DNA from: Darksidea phi | Taxonomy: Eukaryota; Ascomycota; Dothideomycetes; Pleosporales; Lentitheciaceae | Reading direction: 5' to 3' | Assembly (NCBI GenBank): GCA_030770425.1 | Contig: JASJFT010000025.1 | Span: 124,001 to 188,000 of the forward strand | DNA: 64,000 bases | Part shown: positions 43,986-56,874 of the stretch, piece by piece | How positions within the stretch are numbered: the stretch's first letter is position 1 | Layout of the letters: each line of letters opens with the position of its first letter | The notes under the pieces: generated by a model | Told to the model about the DNA's origin: nothing | The model's database searches: none | The model's input: the letters and a program-made list of their open reading frames with translations, nothing else | Program-made: the position numbers and the translations under genes

Positions 43986-45698
43986 TCACGCCACGGCAAA
44001 CTTACTCCTCTTCCTCAAGACCAAGCCAAACTTCCAAAGCGCAACAATACCCGCCACACAAAGCACCATGATGCCGGCCAAAAAGCTAACGCCGCCATCT
44101 ATGCCGATCCCCTCAAACATGGGCCTCGCGACCAGAATGGCGGCGAAAGCGAGCGCGCTCCTCGCCAGACTGTTCGCCGCGAAAATGGACGCAGCGTACC
44201 GCGGGTAGATGTTGGGAATGTAGGAGAAGATGGCCTGCGCGATGGCGTATATGCCCACGATGATGAGGGCGAGACCGATGGTGGGCGCGATCCAATGCGT
44301 ACTGGCGCGAGCGGTCCATGCGTAGATGAAGAGACCGATGGGAATCAAGGGTGCGGCGATGATGCCGGGGATAAGGTGGTTTTCGAGTTCGCCGAAGGTG
44401 TCGTTGTTGAGGCGGGGGACGACTCGGTATTTGAGGTAGAGCCATTGAGCTGCGAAGCCGATCAAGCAAGCAGGAAGCACCGCCAGAAAGACGAGGCCGG
44501 TGCTTGACGCGCTGAAGCCGTAGTAGACCGGGTAGACTAAGGGTAGAGACTGCACTGTATTAGCTTCTTGGATTTCTTGATGGGGCTTTTCCACCACATA
44601 CCTCAAAGAAGGAGTAGAATATGCCGTACGCAAGACCAAGGTACAGAGTTGTGAAGAGCAGCGCCGGGTCTTTCAAGTTCATTTCCCAAGGTTTGATGAA
44701 CGCATCCCACAGCAAGCTGCCCAGTTCGAGATCTTTCTGCTTCAGTTCGGCCTCACTCATGAGCTCATTGTTGCCAGTCTCTTCTCTCCTCCTCTTCGCC
44801 TCATAGTACAATATTGTCGGTCCGCTTGTTTCGGGCAAAAAGCAGAACATGACCATGTAGAGAGGCCCGCTGATGATGAGCAGCTCCCAGCTGCTGAAGC
44901 GCCAGCCCAGCGCCTCTACTGCGTACGAGGAAATTGTTGGACCAAAGGCCGGCCCGACAGAAGCCACCATTGCCCACGCGGCGATCGCGAAGGGAAAATG
45001 CGTTGAACCCCATATATCTCCGAATGAGGCACCAGTCGTTGCGAGGCAGGGACTGCACATGAAGCCGAGGAGGAAGCGCAGAATCATGAGACCCGGATAG
45101 TTGTCGACGAGTGCGGTCGGGATACAGAGGATCACGAAGAGGAAACCAGAGATGGCGTACGGCGGGTTGCGGCCTATTACGGGAATCTCGCTGAGTGGAG
45201 AGAAGATGAGAGAGCCGAGGCCGTATCCCTAGCAGTAAGGTCAGCATCGTTCGAGGCGAGCAAAGAGACCGAAACTTACAAGGACGTAGAGCGCGATACC
45301 GAGTGCGCCTTCAACATGGTTCACTCCGAATATCTCCACCACATCTTCCTGACTAGAAGTATATATCGAAGAACCAACGTACACCGCAAATGTCCACGTA
45401 CTGCGGTCTTGTAAGTCACCCTCCAAAAAGGTCAGGCGGGTAGCACATACCACAGAATCGATGTGATCACGATTTTTTGCCAGAAGGGCCAGTTCTGTGG
45501 GTTACTAGGATCATTGGGGCCATCCCAAGTTACGAGATGATTCGCCGAGATCTTCCCCTCCAGTGACGCTTCATTCACATCATCCGTCGAAGAACTAGGC
45601 GAAATGCTCTTTGCTAGGTTGCGAGTGAAGGAGAAGTTGCCTTTGTGGCAGTAGTGAATTAACGAGCCCAAGGAAGAATGCTTGAAAAGGTATGTCAT
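43986..45698 (-). CDS. MFS transporter, DHA1 type
   Basis: A 519-residue 12-helix proton antiporter-like transporter. Four exons (45698-45451, 45400-45280, 45228-44602, 44549-43986); joins ILCTWTFAVYVGSS, ALYVLGYGLGSLIF and YSFFESLPLVYPVYYG keep phase. The N-terminal cytosolic part ends in LVTWDGPNDPSNPQNWPFWQ, a typical DHA1 lead-in. A motif-A-like loop follows as SEIPVIGRNPPY, and motif C-like glycine/proline spacing occurs in VASVGPAFGPTISSYAVEAL. The central loop contains PETSGPTILYYEAKRRR. This signature group includes fungal multidrug and polyamine exporters; substrate cannot be told from sequence. Confidence 0.9.
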
Positions 45699-48600
45699 GG
45701 CGAGAAGAAGTGAGCGATCACCCCTAGAGGTATGACCTTTTGAGTAACGAAGCGAAGAGCCAAGGAAAGGGTATCGAAGTTGTATAAAAAGAGACGGTAC
45801 AGCCCCAAAGAAGTCAAGGGTTGGCTCTTTATACGATCGTGCCTTCTCTCACTATTTAAAGTCGATGCCTCTTTCCAGCAATTCTTTGTCATCGGCGTTT
45901 GCGGAGTCGGAGCTGCGCAGCCTGCGTTAATGCCAAGGAAGAACATGGCGATAATGGAGCTGAGGGTAGTGAAAAAGGGGTTAGGCCTAACTCCGGGGGA
46001 GATAAGCGAGCCGACGCCTCATTAAGAGTCATAATGAGCAGGTGGCACCAACCAAGTCTCGGTTGTATTGTTTGAGGTGGTTGGCTGGAGATTTTTCTAG
46101 TGTTTTATAAAGAGTAGGAGAAAGGCAAGGCCTACTCGTGTAGGGTTTAGTGTATTGAGTGGCTTACACCAAGCAGCCATCGCAGTCAGAAATTTCCTGT
46201 GAGTAGAGCGATCTGCGATGTGCAGGGACGCTTAACATCAGCATAGCGTTGGAAGCGGAGAAATTTCGCGGATGATGCTAACCTCAGCATTCGGATGGGG
46301 ACTTTGTCCGGTTGCACGCTGTAATGAAGTTAATGCCGGGACTTTTTGTACACTGTTACACGGAATTCCGGGTCATCGTCAATAATCGGACGAAACCGCA
46401 CTAATATTCAAAATACTCTACACACCGGTCGCGTTATTCTCTATGGCCGAAACTAATACTATAACCAGTGAATAATACGTACGAATTCTTGATGCCTCCT
46501 GACGACGATTCTGACTTTGGCTCGTTGATGGAGCTTCATGACCGTCGCCCCGAATTCGCGACGAAGCGTCCAATAGCAAAGGGATCTAGGCCTATGTGGA
46601 TACTGACTTTGAGACTTGGCTAGCGATCGCGGTAAGATACAGGACGGTTGCGATAGACAACGGTAACTCGAATGCAATGTTTCGATGTGAACTGCGACAT
46701 GAAAATTGAGAGCATAGGTCGGTAGGTGTCGGCAATCGCTTCCTCGGACCTGCTCTTGAACCTGTAGCATCGTTTATGCGAAGAGGTCGATGGCTAGCTG
46801 GTGACGCCGTTTTTTCAAAAGAGCACCGCCATGAATTACTTGACCTGCCAACTTATATGATGCCTTGCTCTTCCATCAGTAAGCGAGTATTGACGGCCCA
46901 CGTGTCCTAGGAAGCGACGTTGGTAGATGTTGAATGAAAATCTTGCTGGACTTCGGTGTGAGCGAAGCAGTCCACTGAACCTAACAAGATGGCCATACTT
47001 GTCGCGCTCATTCATGGCACTGTAGGCACTGCGCAGTGCAAATCCCACATCTCCACACCGCGACTCCAGCTCTTCCTCGAACACGGTGCATCAATCAGTC
47101 GATGGGGCCAACCTTCCTAATGCCCTTTCGAGGCTTGGAGAACCGCGACACGTGCGCGTGCGCGAGTATCAATGTTTGAAGTGGCGACACGTGGAGCACC
47201 TCCGTCTTTTCAGTCCTCCCGAGAGCTCGGTCGAATAACATTCTAGACCTCAATAGCGGCGGGTTAACACGATCTATGAAGATGATGATGCGGGTTAGAG
47301 GTTACAGTCAGGCACCAAGGCGCCGCGCGCGGACCATTGTGGCTGTAATCAATAGCCCGAAACTAGATGCAGCCGTCGCCCATGTGTGCAGCGCATGAAC
47401 TCCGCAGAGTGATGGTACTGTAACATCACAATGATGCTAGCGCACGCGAGGACGGGCGTGGGGAGTAAAGAAAGTGGCTCGGCGACCTGCGAAGGAAGGG
47501 AGATGAAGGGAGGTAGATGTTCGTTGGATACGAGGTAAGCCCGAAGGACCGGAAGAGCAGATCAAAGTCAATAGGAGCCGGATAACGAGTCGATTCCGCG
47601 ACGCTGAAAAGTGTCGGCGACTTAGCTGGGAAGCATTGTCAACGTCGTCCTTCCGTTACATCCAAGGCCGGGAGCGCATTCTATGAAAAGGCAAGTGCAG
47701 CCTCTGGATTGTACTGCGATGTAATCTCATCGATGTTGTGCATATATCGAAAGGCGACGGACTGCAGGGTCGATCAGCCCTAGGGCGACGTGCCATGGCT
47801 TCGTGCTGACAGAGAGCCCGACCCCCCTCTCTTGGCTGGATCTTGTAGTCCAGCTGTCCTCTGTGCGGGCGGCAGCTCCCCGTGGCACAGCGTGGCTCGC
47901 ATCAACTTGCTCTTTTGCCAGAAGTGCTTCGACAACTAAGCATTTCTTGCCACCCAGCATCAACCCAGCCGGAACATCGGACGCGCACACTCAAGCTTTT
48001 CGCGACATGTCTTGGCTCTCAGACAGGTTTCGTAGCCGTCATGACTCAAAAGTGTCTGAAGTTCCGCATATCAGTCCATCGCACAAAAGAGAAAAATGGG
48101 CTAGCTGGAAAAGCACAAATCCCACGCCCGGGCTTTGACTTTGGGCTAAGCTTCACACACCCTGCGGCTCTGAAACGCTCGAAAAGCTTGACTCTGCCGA
48201 AAGGAGCGGCTGCCTTGCGTTAAGCCGTCTAGTGCGAACGGGGAGTGAGACGTGTCGAATGAGCGCCGCGCGGCAGTGATTACTTCGGGTTGATTCCCAG
48301 CGAAGGGAGACGTTGTGCGACGACTTTGCGGCTGGTCGTACGCGGGTCTTTTTCGCTCGGGCAGCGAAGGCCTGTTGCTTTTTTCACGCGCCGCCGCTTG
48401 GTTGCCTGGAAGGAACAGAGGAAGAAGCAATCCCGTACAGTTGTGCCGTCAGGTTTCGCACGTCGATCACACAACGCCCGGGACCCAACCTGTCAGGGCC
48501 GGCGCTTCTTGCAACACTCCCAAGCGTCTCCTATCGAAAAAAGTTTGTACAGGAATAACCCCTGCTAAAAACAACTGCGAAAGCAATGCGCTCTCTCAGG

Positions 48601-50025
48601 TACCGGCGCCGACCCAAGGTAGCATCCAGCAGCGGTCAGTGTGCGAAATGCTTTCCAAGGGCTGGCTGGGGCTGGGCTGGCCGTTGGTCCATCACCACCC
48701 ACCTGCCACCACCCATCGTCTGTGCACCAAATTGCCCTGCCAACCCGCCAAACATGCCACAGCTGCATCCAACAAGCCGTACCCAAACCCAAGCCAACCC
48801 GTCGTTACGACTACCGCCAGAACCGTGGCCCTGGCTCAATCACCACAGCGGAGCGTGGCACAGCGGGCGCCCCCCACCCCCCAGCCCCAACCCCAGCCCC
48901 AGCGCAGCAACCAGCATGCTCCGACATAGCTCCAGCATACCGTTGAATAGTGCCAGCCCTGAGCATTAGCAAGAAAGCACGTTTCCAATCGGGCCGGGGA
49001 CGAAAGGTAAAAGAAACAAGGGCGCTGAGTTTTGATCCCCGCCCGCACATGGGCGTCAGCCCTTCCGCGCTCCGCATGTTGGTGCGGCGGCGGCGCGAGG
49101 ACCCTGGGGTGTGAATCATGTCACTCGCACGCCTCGGAACGCGGTAGTGCAACAACACGCGATATCCTATGCGCATGCGGCATAGGTACATGGCCTAAAG
49201 ACAATACATATTAACGGAGCGACGTGGCTGGTTTTGTCGTCCGAAGGCATCCCCAATTCAGTTCAATCCAACTCAATCCAACTCAGCTCGATTCCCAGCA
49301 TTCATATTCATATCGAGTCCTAGATTACCGCCGCCCCCCGTGTCGCATTTCTTCGCCAGTACGCGCGACATTGACATTGTGCACCGCTTTCGCCGCCCAT
49401 CCTGCCAAAAAGAAAAAAAGAAGAAACAGTGCCAAGTGTCCAGCTCCATCCTCGATGTAAGTAAGTCAACGTCAGCCTTACTACGTAAACGCCCTTTTCC
49501 GCACCGCACCGCACTCGCATCTCCCCCGCCCTTCCCTTTGTCTACGCTCATATTCCCCATCCGTCCGACCTCCGTCGAGCATATTACGCGCCAGCCACCG
49601 CCTTGCTTACCCGCCCCTGTCATCTGTCAGGTGGGGATTCTTTCTCTCCTCAGCATTTTCCGAACTTTCTAACACAGCCACCCCAGAAAAAGAGAGAGAG
49701 AGAAAGAGTCAAGTTCGCCCTGGGGAATCCTGCGACGCCGGTGCCGCTGCGCAAATTACCGGGCCGCCGCGCACGTTGTGTCGGGCGAGGTTGTTGAGGC
49801 GCAGTGTTGTTTGACATTCGACCAATATATGTTGGCTTTGCCGTTTGGCACCTCCGCGGCGCGACTTGTTTCCGGATCGACGAGACATACCCAGCACCAA
49901 ACACTTGAGTAACCTATTTCTACGGCTACTGTGCATCCGACAAACTCCCATTCCGGAACCTAAAACTCCATCAAATCGCCAACACCCCGCACCGACCGAA
50001 ACCTTCTCCGCGACCAAAGCCCAAC
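45699..50025. other. 4.3-kb gene-free region
   Basis: No supported gene. Many overlapping frames around 48,300-49,700 reflect high GC and CT-rich sequence, not coding. A minus frame at 46836-47084 (LESRCGDVGFALRSAYSAMN) lacks an ATG. CAATCCAACT-type direct repeats lie near 49,265 and an AG-rich run at 49,690-49,710. The last 1.5 kb are strongly pyrimidine-rich on the plus strand, like long fungal promoters and 5' leaders, and may control the membrane-protein gene at 50,026. Confidence 0.5.
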
Positions 50026-50859
50026 ATGGTCTCAAGAACGATAATACCCCTCCTCTCGCTAGCATCCCTGTTCGCCTCCACAACATCCGCATTTCCCTCA
50101 CGGACACACTGCCTCTGCACCATAGTTGACGCCAGCAATCAGCACTTCCTTCCCGAATCATTACCAACATCCGAGTATACCGACACCACCCCCGTAGACG
50201 TATGCACTCCCCTTGGTACTGAACTGGAAAACTTTCGCTCAGAAAACCCCGAGCTGTACGCCGAGTTCATCTCACGTGCCCTCACCACCACCGTATCTGA
50301 AGACGCAACCTCGACCGACGAAGAGCGACCGCTGTCAACCACAGTACTGCTGCAGCTGACGGCCAAAACCGGATTTGGGAATCTAGGCGTCGTGCTACCT
50401 AGTGCACCGGCAGGAAAGTCGCGCCAGGCCATCGCTTGCAGAACCAAGATCGATAGCTTCTCGGCCTATCAGGACTCATTGATCACCTTGTTTGTTGTGC
50501 AGGTGATTGTGGGGCTTGCCATTTTGGCCTGTGTTGCTGAGTGTGTTACGCTTGCGCTGCGCTGGTACGTCCCCCAAAACCATCCCCGTCCACTGAGCTA
50601 CATCCTGACGGCTGACCCCAGGGTGTCCTGTTCCACCCAAGAGCACATCCCCAAAAAGTCCGCGCTGCGACTCGGTGGAGAAGAGAAAAGACTCACGGCC
50701 ATTCCTCCCGTGGAAACCCTCATGAGCCCTGGTGTCGACAAGAAGTTGCGCTTGTACAGGAATGGAGATTGGACGCCGAGATTGGCGAGTGGAAAGAAAG
50801 AGTTCGACGCCTATGTTGTGGAGGAAGATGATGATGAGCTGAGTAGGCCCGTCATGTAA
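50026..50859 (+). CDS. Type I membrane protein, unknown function
   Basis: 277 residues if read straight through. A signal peptide (1-22, ending TTSA) is followed by an ectodomain with cysteines at 29, 31, 60 and 138. One membrane helix (about 152-179) ends AECVTLALRW, and the cytosolic tail ends in acidic VVEEDDDELSRPVM. A 57-base segment right after the helix (50565-50621) has a GTACGT donor, CTGAC branch site and CAG acceptor and is a multiple of three. Splicing it gives 258 residues, joining ALRW to VSCSTQEHIPKK. Both versions are open. I recognise no family; the layout suits a small plasma-membrane sensor or cell-wall-associated protein. Confidence 0.7.
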   Translation: MVSRTIIPLLSLASLFASTTSAFPSRTHCLCTIVDASNQHFLPESLPTSEYTDTTPVDVCTPLGTELENFRSENPELYAEFISRALTTTVSEDATSTDEERPLSTTVLLQLTAKTGFGNLGVVLPSAPAGKSRQAIACRTKIDSFSAYQDSLITLFVVQVIVGLAILACVAECVTLALRWYVPQNHPRPLSYILTADPRVSCSTQEHIPKKSALRLGGEEKRLTAIPPVETLMSPGVDKKLRLYRNGDWTPRLASGKKEFDAYVVEEDDDELSRPVM

Positions 50860-52078
50860 TGAATGGCCCGACCCTGCCACTCCTTGTATTAATGTTTTGC
50901 GTTCAAGCGATAGCCGTTGTATATATTTACATGAGGGAGAATGAAATGTGCATACCACCTGAAAGCTGATCATCGCAGGCGTCTGAGGTGCAGCGCCAGT
51001 GACTCGTGGAGGTGTCACGCCGGAGCGCATAGCAAGTGTAGCAAGTGTATTCGCGAGCGGGAAACGCCGAAAATGAAGGTGCAATGTGGGCAGGGATGTT
51101 CGCGAGCGGGAAACGCCGAGAAGGTGCAAATACAGTGATAAAGACGGGTATAGTGAAATGCCAGAAAACGTGTCGAGGAGCTTGACGTACGAGTCGCAGG
51201 ATCAGCTTGGCTTGAGCAAGCGAGGTCGAGCACGTATTATCAAATGAAGAGTGTAAAGGGGTGACTTAATCTAACAACCATAACGATGACGCCGGGGCCG
51301 GTGGTGGGTAAAGTGGGGAAATGTAGGCTTCGCACGCAAGTGTCTATGTACGTAGGAATGGGGGTTAACAGGGACGGCATGGGGGGAGTAGAAAGGCTTC
51401 TCTTGCATCCGGATGCATCATCGCCCTACCGTGCGATTCTATATACAGAGCGGACGTATTAAAGAGATGAAGAGAACAGATCGCTTTAGGGTATTGGCTG
51501 GGTGCCAACTCGAAGGTTGCTATTGGGGTATCCAGTACTCCGGAAGGGTATGTCGCTAGGGATGCTGCATTGGTATCTCGCAATCGCGAAGATCAGTCCA
51601 GAAGCTCGCTGGTATGGGTATCGTAAAAACCGGGAAATGAAGTGTCGCTCTGGTTTGTCGCATAAGGTATCGTACATGGGTATCATTGTCGCTCTTGGTA
51701 AGTCGTAAAAACTCTGGGTATCATTGGTAATATCGTATGGTCGTAAACAAGGCAGCCATCACCGGTGATGTTAAAGCCGCAAATTTGTTGTTGGAAAGTC
51801 GTTTATTAGAATCTCGTAAGAAAAGATCGAAATCGAAAGCCGAAATGAGGTTGGCCGTAAGTCGAAAGGTTGGAAAGAGTAGTGGCGTACAAGTCGTAAT
51901 CGCTAACGGGTTGCAAGAGGCTGAGAAAGATGGATCCACGATAGGACTTCGTATATGTAAGGTGCGCCGAATAGCATGCAGAAAAGAAGGCGAAATTTTG
52001 GTGGGATAACATTCAAGAAGTGAACAAAGTATGGAATGGACGATGTCGTATGCGAAGGCGGGCAAAAGCGACAATGGT
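50860..52078. other. Convergent 3' intergenic region
   Basis: Between the membrane-protein and Zn2Cys6 genes, which converge. It contains a direct repeat at 51050-51119. Short frames (for example 51737-52009 plus) have no domain. The span 51,480-51,950 has many TATCGTA/TCGTAA-like pieces but no clean repeat unit. Confidence 0.5.
51050..51119. repeat. Short direct repeat pair
   Basis: A 21-base sequence beginning TTCGCGAGCGGG occurs identically at 51050-51070 and 51099-51119 (period 49). GAAGGTGCAA follows both copies, displaced by three bases. GCAAGTGTA is also doubled just upstream (51032 and 51041). Confidence 0.85.
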
Positions 52079-54228
52079 TCAACCCATGACGGTTTGCCAA
52101 CCCTTCTCGTCCATAACGTCGATCCAGAAGGCGTTGTCGCCGTTATCCTGCCTGCGCCATACCTCTTTGATCAGTTCGATCATTTTGCGGATAGGCTTGG
52201 CCGGCAGTCGCATAGAATACTCCTGAAGGCGCTTGATAGCAAACTCCCTCGCTTGTAACACCTTGGCATCGTTGGCATAGACATCGAAGTAGTCAACCGA
52301 GGACACGAAGCGAAGTTCAGATGCTGCCGTAACCAGCAGAATTTGCTGGATGGAAATCGTGCCAGACGAAGAAGGAATAGAGTCGATGGCATCCAGGATA
52401 TGCATGGCAAGAGAGTTGAGCCAAAGCTTAGTGTCGGTATCCTCGTATGGGGTCTCGAAGCGTGGCATCGGGAACTCAAAGTTGACATTCTCGACCCAAG
52501 TAGACCTGTCGGTACCTAGGCGTTTGCGGAGTATTGACGGAAAGACGCGGTACAGCTCCAAAAGGCCTGCGCATCGATATGCCTCTGCCATGACGACAAA
52601 GTCGTGTTTTGACGTTCGTTCGTCTCCAAGATCGGCAAGCTCATCGGCTGAAGGATACTCAGCGGCAAGGAGGTCTTCCTCTAGAGTAGCAGCGTTGTGG
52701 AGGTTCTCCTGCCGTCGACGAATGTCAACACCCGAGGTCATGTCAAGCATGCGCTCTCTGCGGACTAGCCTGCCCACTTCGGCGAAAAGTACCGAGATTG
52801 TAGGGGCGATGCCAGTCCAAGGGTGTGGTACGATCTTGCCGTCCGGCTTCCGGGCGACGGGCGCCTTCTGCGGCGTGCCTCGAGCCCGCAATCCGGAAGG
52901 CGCGAAAGTCATCGCGTTTTGGGTGACGAAGCCCATGAGCATCTCCCAGTAAATCAAGGACTCCTCAAAGAACTGGGTCTCACGCTGCTTCTCCTCTCCA
53001 TCCGAGCTGCTGAGGAGCCTAGGCAGGATCAAACTCCGAGCAGTGGTAAGAAGATCTTCACCAAGAGCACTGGCATCATGCCACGAGGTAGTAAGACCCA
53101 GGAGCATGATGCTCAGGAAAGTCTTGGTGCAGCTGACCTGACCACTTTGCACCAGGGGCAGCTCTTCCTGGAGTGCATCGCAGGCCTTGCCCTGGAGATC
53201 CAAGCCCACGGCGGCCATATTAGGAAAGGTGTTGGCCAAATGGGCGGCAGACATGGACTGAATGGCATAATAAATAGAGGGTGTATCTTGGAAAATACGG
53301 CCAATGGTGGTCCGGAAGGGGTTAAGAACAGAATCGAAGGAAGAAAATAGGGCACAGACGTCCTTGAAGTAGTGCTGGATAAGGACCGATTCGACATCGT
53401 CAACTGACTTCATGGAAGGCGAGGGGCTCGGGAGACGGTAAAAGTCAAGGAGGAGCGACCGCGACAGACGAGGGCTTGACAGCGCCGCGTCAGCGGTGTC
53501 GTCAGCCGGGGGCTGAGCCTCTTCGACGTCAAAGTTGATGCATTCAAATGGCCCTGGGTCCACATTGAAGCCCTCCATGGTTTCAAAGTTGAACTCGTCA
53601 TGTGCCATTCCTATCACATCATTGAAGTCGTCTAGCAGCAAGGGGTCAAAAATGGCTGGATCCTCAAAAAAGAACGGTTCCGGCAGTGATTCCAGCTCTG
53701 GAGGGGAGCTATCGCTCGGCTCGGGTGTGGACTCCTGGGATGATGTGAGAGACTCCCCTGCGGCAACCGGTGGTGTTGCCTGGCGGGATGCATCCATAGC
53801 AAGAGGCTTGGGGGTCTTCTTGCCGGCGGGCAGGACGGCAGCCAAAGCCTCAAAGTGCCGCTCCACATCAGGAGCGAGCGTGGCCTTTGTTGCCTTGGCG
53901 GATGTCTGGACGACGTTCGCCTTGGGATCGACCTTGGGGGGGGACGATGAGAAGTGGGCGGGCTGGAAGACCTCATACTTTGTAGACCACTTGAGCGTCT
54001 TCTCGTATCCAGGGCAGGGGACCTTCCTCTTCTTGCACTGCCGGCATCCGGGCGCAGTCTCGTCGCATTTGAGCTTTGCAAGTGTAAGCGGGGTGGATGC
54101 ACGACGAAAGGGGATGCAGATCTTACCCGCTTCAGCTTACACCTCGCACAACCATTTCTGCTTTTGGTCTTCTTGGACTTGAGGTCGTTTGTAGCATGCT
54201 TCTCGTGGGTGTGAGCCAATGGAGGCAT
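52079..54228 (-). CDS. Zn2Cys6 transcription factor
   Basis: A 698-residue fungal regulator in two exons (54228-54127, 54073-52079). The intron splits the zinc cluster: NGCARCKLKR joins LKCDETAPGCRQCKKRKVPC, giving the full CX2CX6CX6CX2CX6C. A linker and a Ser/Pro/Glu-rich acidic region (about 130-240) follow. The remainder matches the fungal-specific TF domain of the Fungal_trans_2 type: VLIQHYFKDVCALFSSFDSV, then IYYAIQSMSAAHLANTFPNM and later helices ending near MIELIKEVWRRQDNGDNAFW. It probably acts in the nucleus. Targets are unknown; no enzyme cluster adjoins it. Confidence 0.92.
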
Positions 54229-56874
54229 GTCTGTGAAGAGAGCGGAGGGGGGAGGGCTGGGCGTGTCGTGCGATGGAGGGGTGCTGAGGAGCGCTGCGAA
54301 GGTGTCGACTGGGGCGCGGAATCTGGGGTATTTCTAAAGAGTCAAGCGACAGGCCACGGGCCAGCCGACAGGAACGGTTACGATGGTTCTAGCGGCCATG
54401 ACGCTTTGTTCAATAGATAGATAGGCGACGTGGTCTTCGGTTGAGGCGAGCCAGCCTGGATGCCGAGATTCGGAGGCCGCTCTGTTGTGTCGAGGGTTCT
54501 GGCGTCGCACCGACGAATTCCGAGCAACTGCCAAAGTGCATCTTTCGACTCCGCGACAGCGCATGTGCAGCGAGCGGCAGGCCCAGCGGACGCAAGAATT
54601 TTTCGCGGATTGATTTAAGCACTTCTGGCTTGCCAAATGGAAGGAAAAGCCGTCCCAAGTGTTCCACTCGGGCATCGCGCAGCGAGAGATCGGCCGCGCT
54701 CCACGCCCCACCCAAGATTTCCAAGTGTGCGGCGGGATGGAGTGGCCGAATCTGGCTAGGAACAGTCCCGTCTGCTACCTCATCGCGATATCGCGGCGCC
54801 AACCACCAGCCAAGTATTACTGCCATGCTGCATGGATGCCCATCATTCTCCCCTTAGCGTATCTCCGTTGCGTCTGCGTGACCTCTTATCGCCCACTTAG
54901 ATGTTGGATGTAGTCGTTATGACGGTCTGGAGCCAGCCGCTTGGAGGCGTTGCGCTATTCCTGGGCCTTGGAGAGCCTCGAGCACCCTTCACTGGTTGCG
55001 GGGCCCCGGTTTCTCGATGAATTCATTACTTGAGCAAAACTCAACCGAAGACCCCTGTTCATGCAGAGCAGTTCGTGGAGCAGCTTGGGCCAGTCAACGT
55101 GACCACGACGGCAAGCCCCTTGTTGCTATCGGCAAAAGGATCAGTTCGGCCTGGCCGGAACTGGGCACATCGGCCCGGACACGATGCTGTTGAGGACCGG
55201 CAATCTCATGCAGTGGACGTCTTTATCAAGTCTACCCGAAGAGATAAGAGCGTCGTGCGATAACCATCGGCTAGTCGCCGACGACCCGTTACTCTGTATT
55301 GATTGCTTCGTAGGATGACGGGATGATAACGACGTATCGCAGACGGCTACTCTCGGTACTTCTCATGGCTGGAAAATGTACGCGTGAAACCAGCAATATA
55401 TCTTGCTGCCAAACGGTCCTGTGACGATTGGTCCACAACCTTGAACGCAGCTGCAGAAGCGCCATGCGACTAACAAAAGGTCGTCTCACAATAATGGCGC
55501 TTGAGGAGCAGTCTGCTCCTTCAACGTCTTACACTGAGCTTTGCCTACATCCTCAATACCATGCTCACATGAACCCCATAGTGCTTCCCTTGGTCGCAAG
55601 TAGGGTGTCGTAACGCAAATCGCGATATGGGGCAGTCTTACCTCATGAGCTGTGAGGGGGAAAGAGACCGTGTCCACCCGATGATTCCGAAAAGCGTGAG
55701 TCTTCTGCTCTATGAACCTTCTCAAGGATTTTGCTCGGGTCGGTAAAGATTGCAATCTCATCGGGAGATGTGTGGAGCAGGAATCCGGTCGTGGTTTTCT
55801 CAATGAATGGATTCATGCCCAGTAACGTGACCGAAGAATGTGAGATATTCGGCGTCTTCCTCAACACCTTTGTTCCAGTGATGTATCAATGGACCGGCAA
55901 CGGAAGAGTTGGCAATGAAAGGATCGGCGAGTAACAATCTAGTTGGGAGTCCTCGTCAAATATCGTACGCATCAAGTTTCTGCTTCTCGTTAATGTTGGC
56001 ACCACTGGCGTGTTGCGAGGGGGATGCCGTGCGTTGGGGTGGTATAGACGGTAAAGACTGCCCATCTTCGAACGGCGGGAGATTGTTCTCAGTAAGCCGG
56101 ACAGGTTATTCTATAGAATCAACTAACGAGGCACACCTTCAACCAATTCCAGGGAACGACGACGACGGCGCCGATATATTCGATAGAGCGCGAGCGCAGA
56201 GTGCGTGCGGGTGCGGGGGTTGCACCGCCCGTAGGCACGAGAAAGCGACTACACTTCGGGTAGGGTGAGAGCGTGCCCGCGGATTCATAGCGAGCGCGCT
56301 TGCGTTCCTAGCATAACGACGCGGGAAAAGAGAGGAGAAGAGCGGTGACGATGGTGGAATTGCCGTGTGCAGCACTAGCACCAACGTAGGATGGCTTCCG
56401 ACCGCCGCTTGGTCATGTCAAGGGCACACAGCTCTGTGTATGGATCAGGGAGGGACAGGGATTATTCTGACGTTCGTCCGTATTATGTCTCTGGAGCGAA
56501 GTCTGAATGCAAACAGAAAGACGAAGCTGCGTCAGAAGCTGCGTTGAACAGGTCAGGATCGCCTAGACGACTGGAGAGCTACTACTTCAGGCCGGCTACA
56601 GAAGACCGAGCCACACCCAGGATAATAGTTATAAGCCTGCTTTTCTATTCAGTTTCATAGTTCGCCAACCATGTCGAAGTACATAATAAAATTGAACGTG
56701 GATAAAGATAGTAGCAAACTATGCTTCATACCTATTGAAAGGTATATCTAAATTAATTAAAGGGAAAGGAATGCAATATCTTTCTCTCTCTTATATCCAT
56801 AGATATACCGTAATATCACGTGTTAGAGCGCTGAATACTAGGGGTTCTAACAGCAGCTACCCTCTACATAGCGT
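54229..56874. other. Gene-poor 2.6 kb
   Basis: It carries the promoter of the Zn2Cys6 gene and the 3' side of the second MFS gene. A minus frame at 55643-55867 reads naturally (SVTLLGMNPFIEKTTTGFLL) but has no ATG and is stopped on both sides, so it may be a gene relic. From about 56,650 to 56,870 the DNA is AT-rich. No other feature. Confidence 0.5.

Noticed and set aside
48313..49200. Stack of overlapping open frames on both strands
   Set aside because: They arise from GC- and CT-rich sequence with few stops; none has a domain, consistent splice sites or a convincing start.
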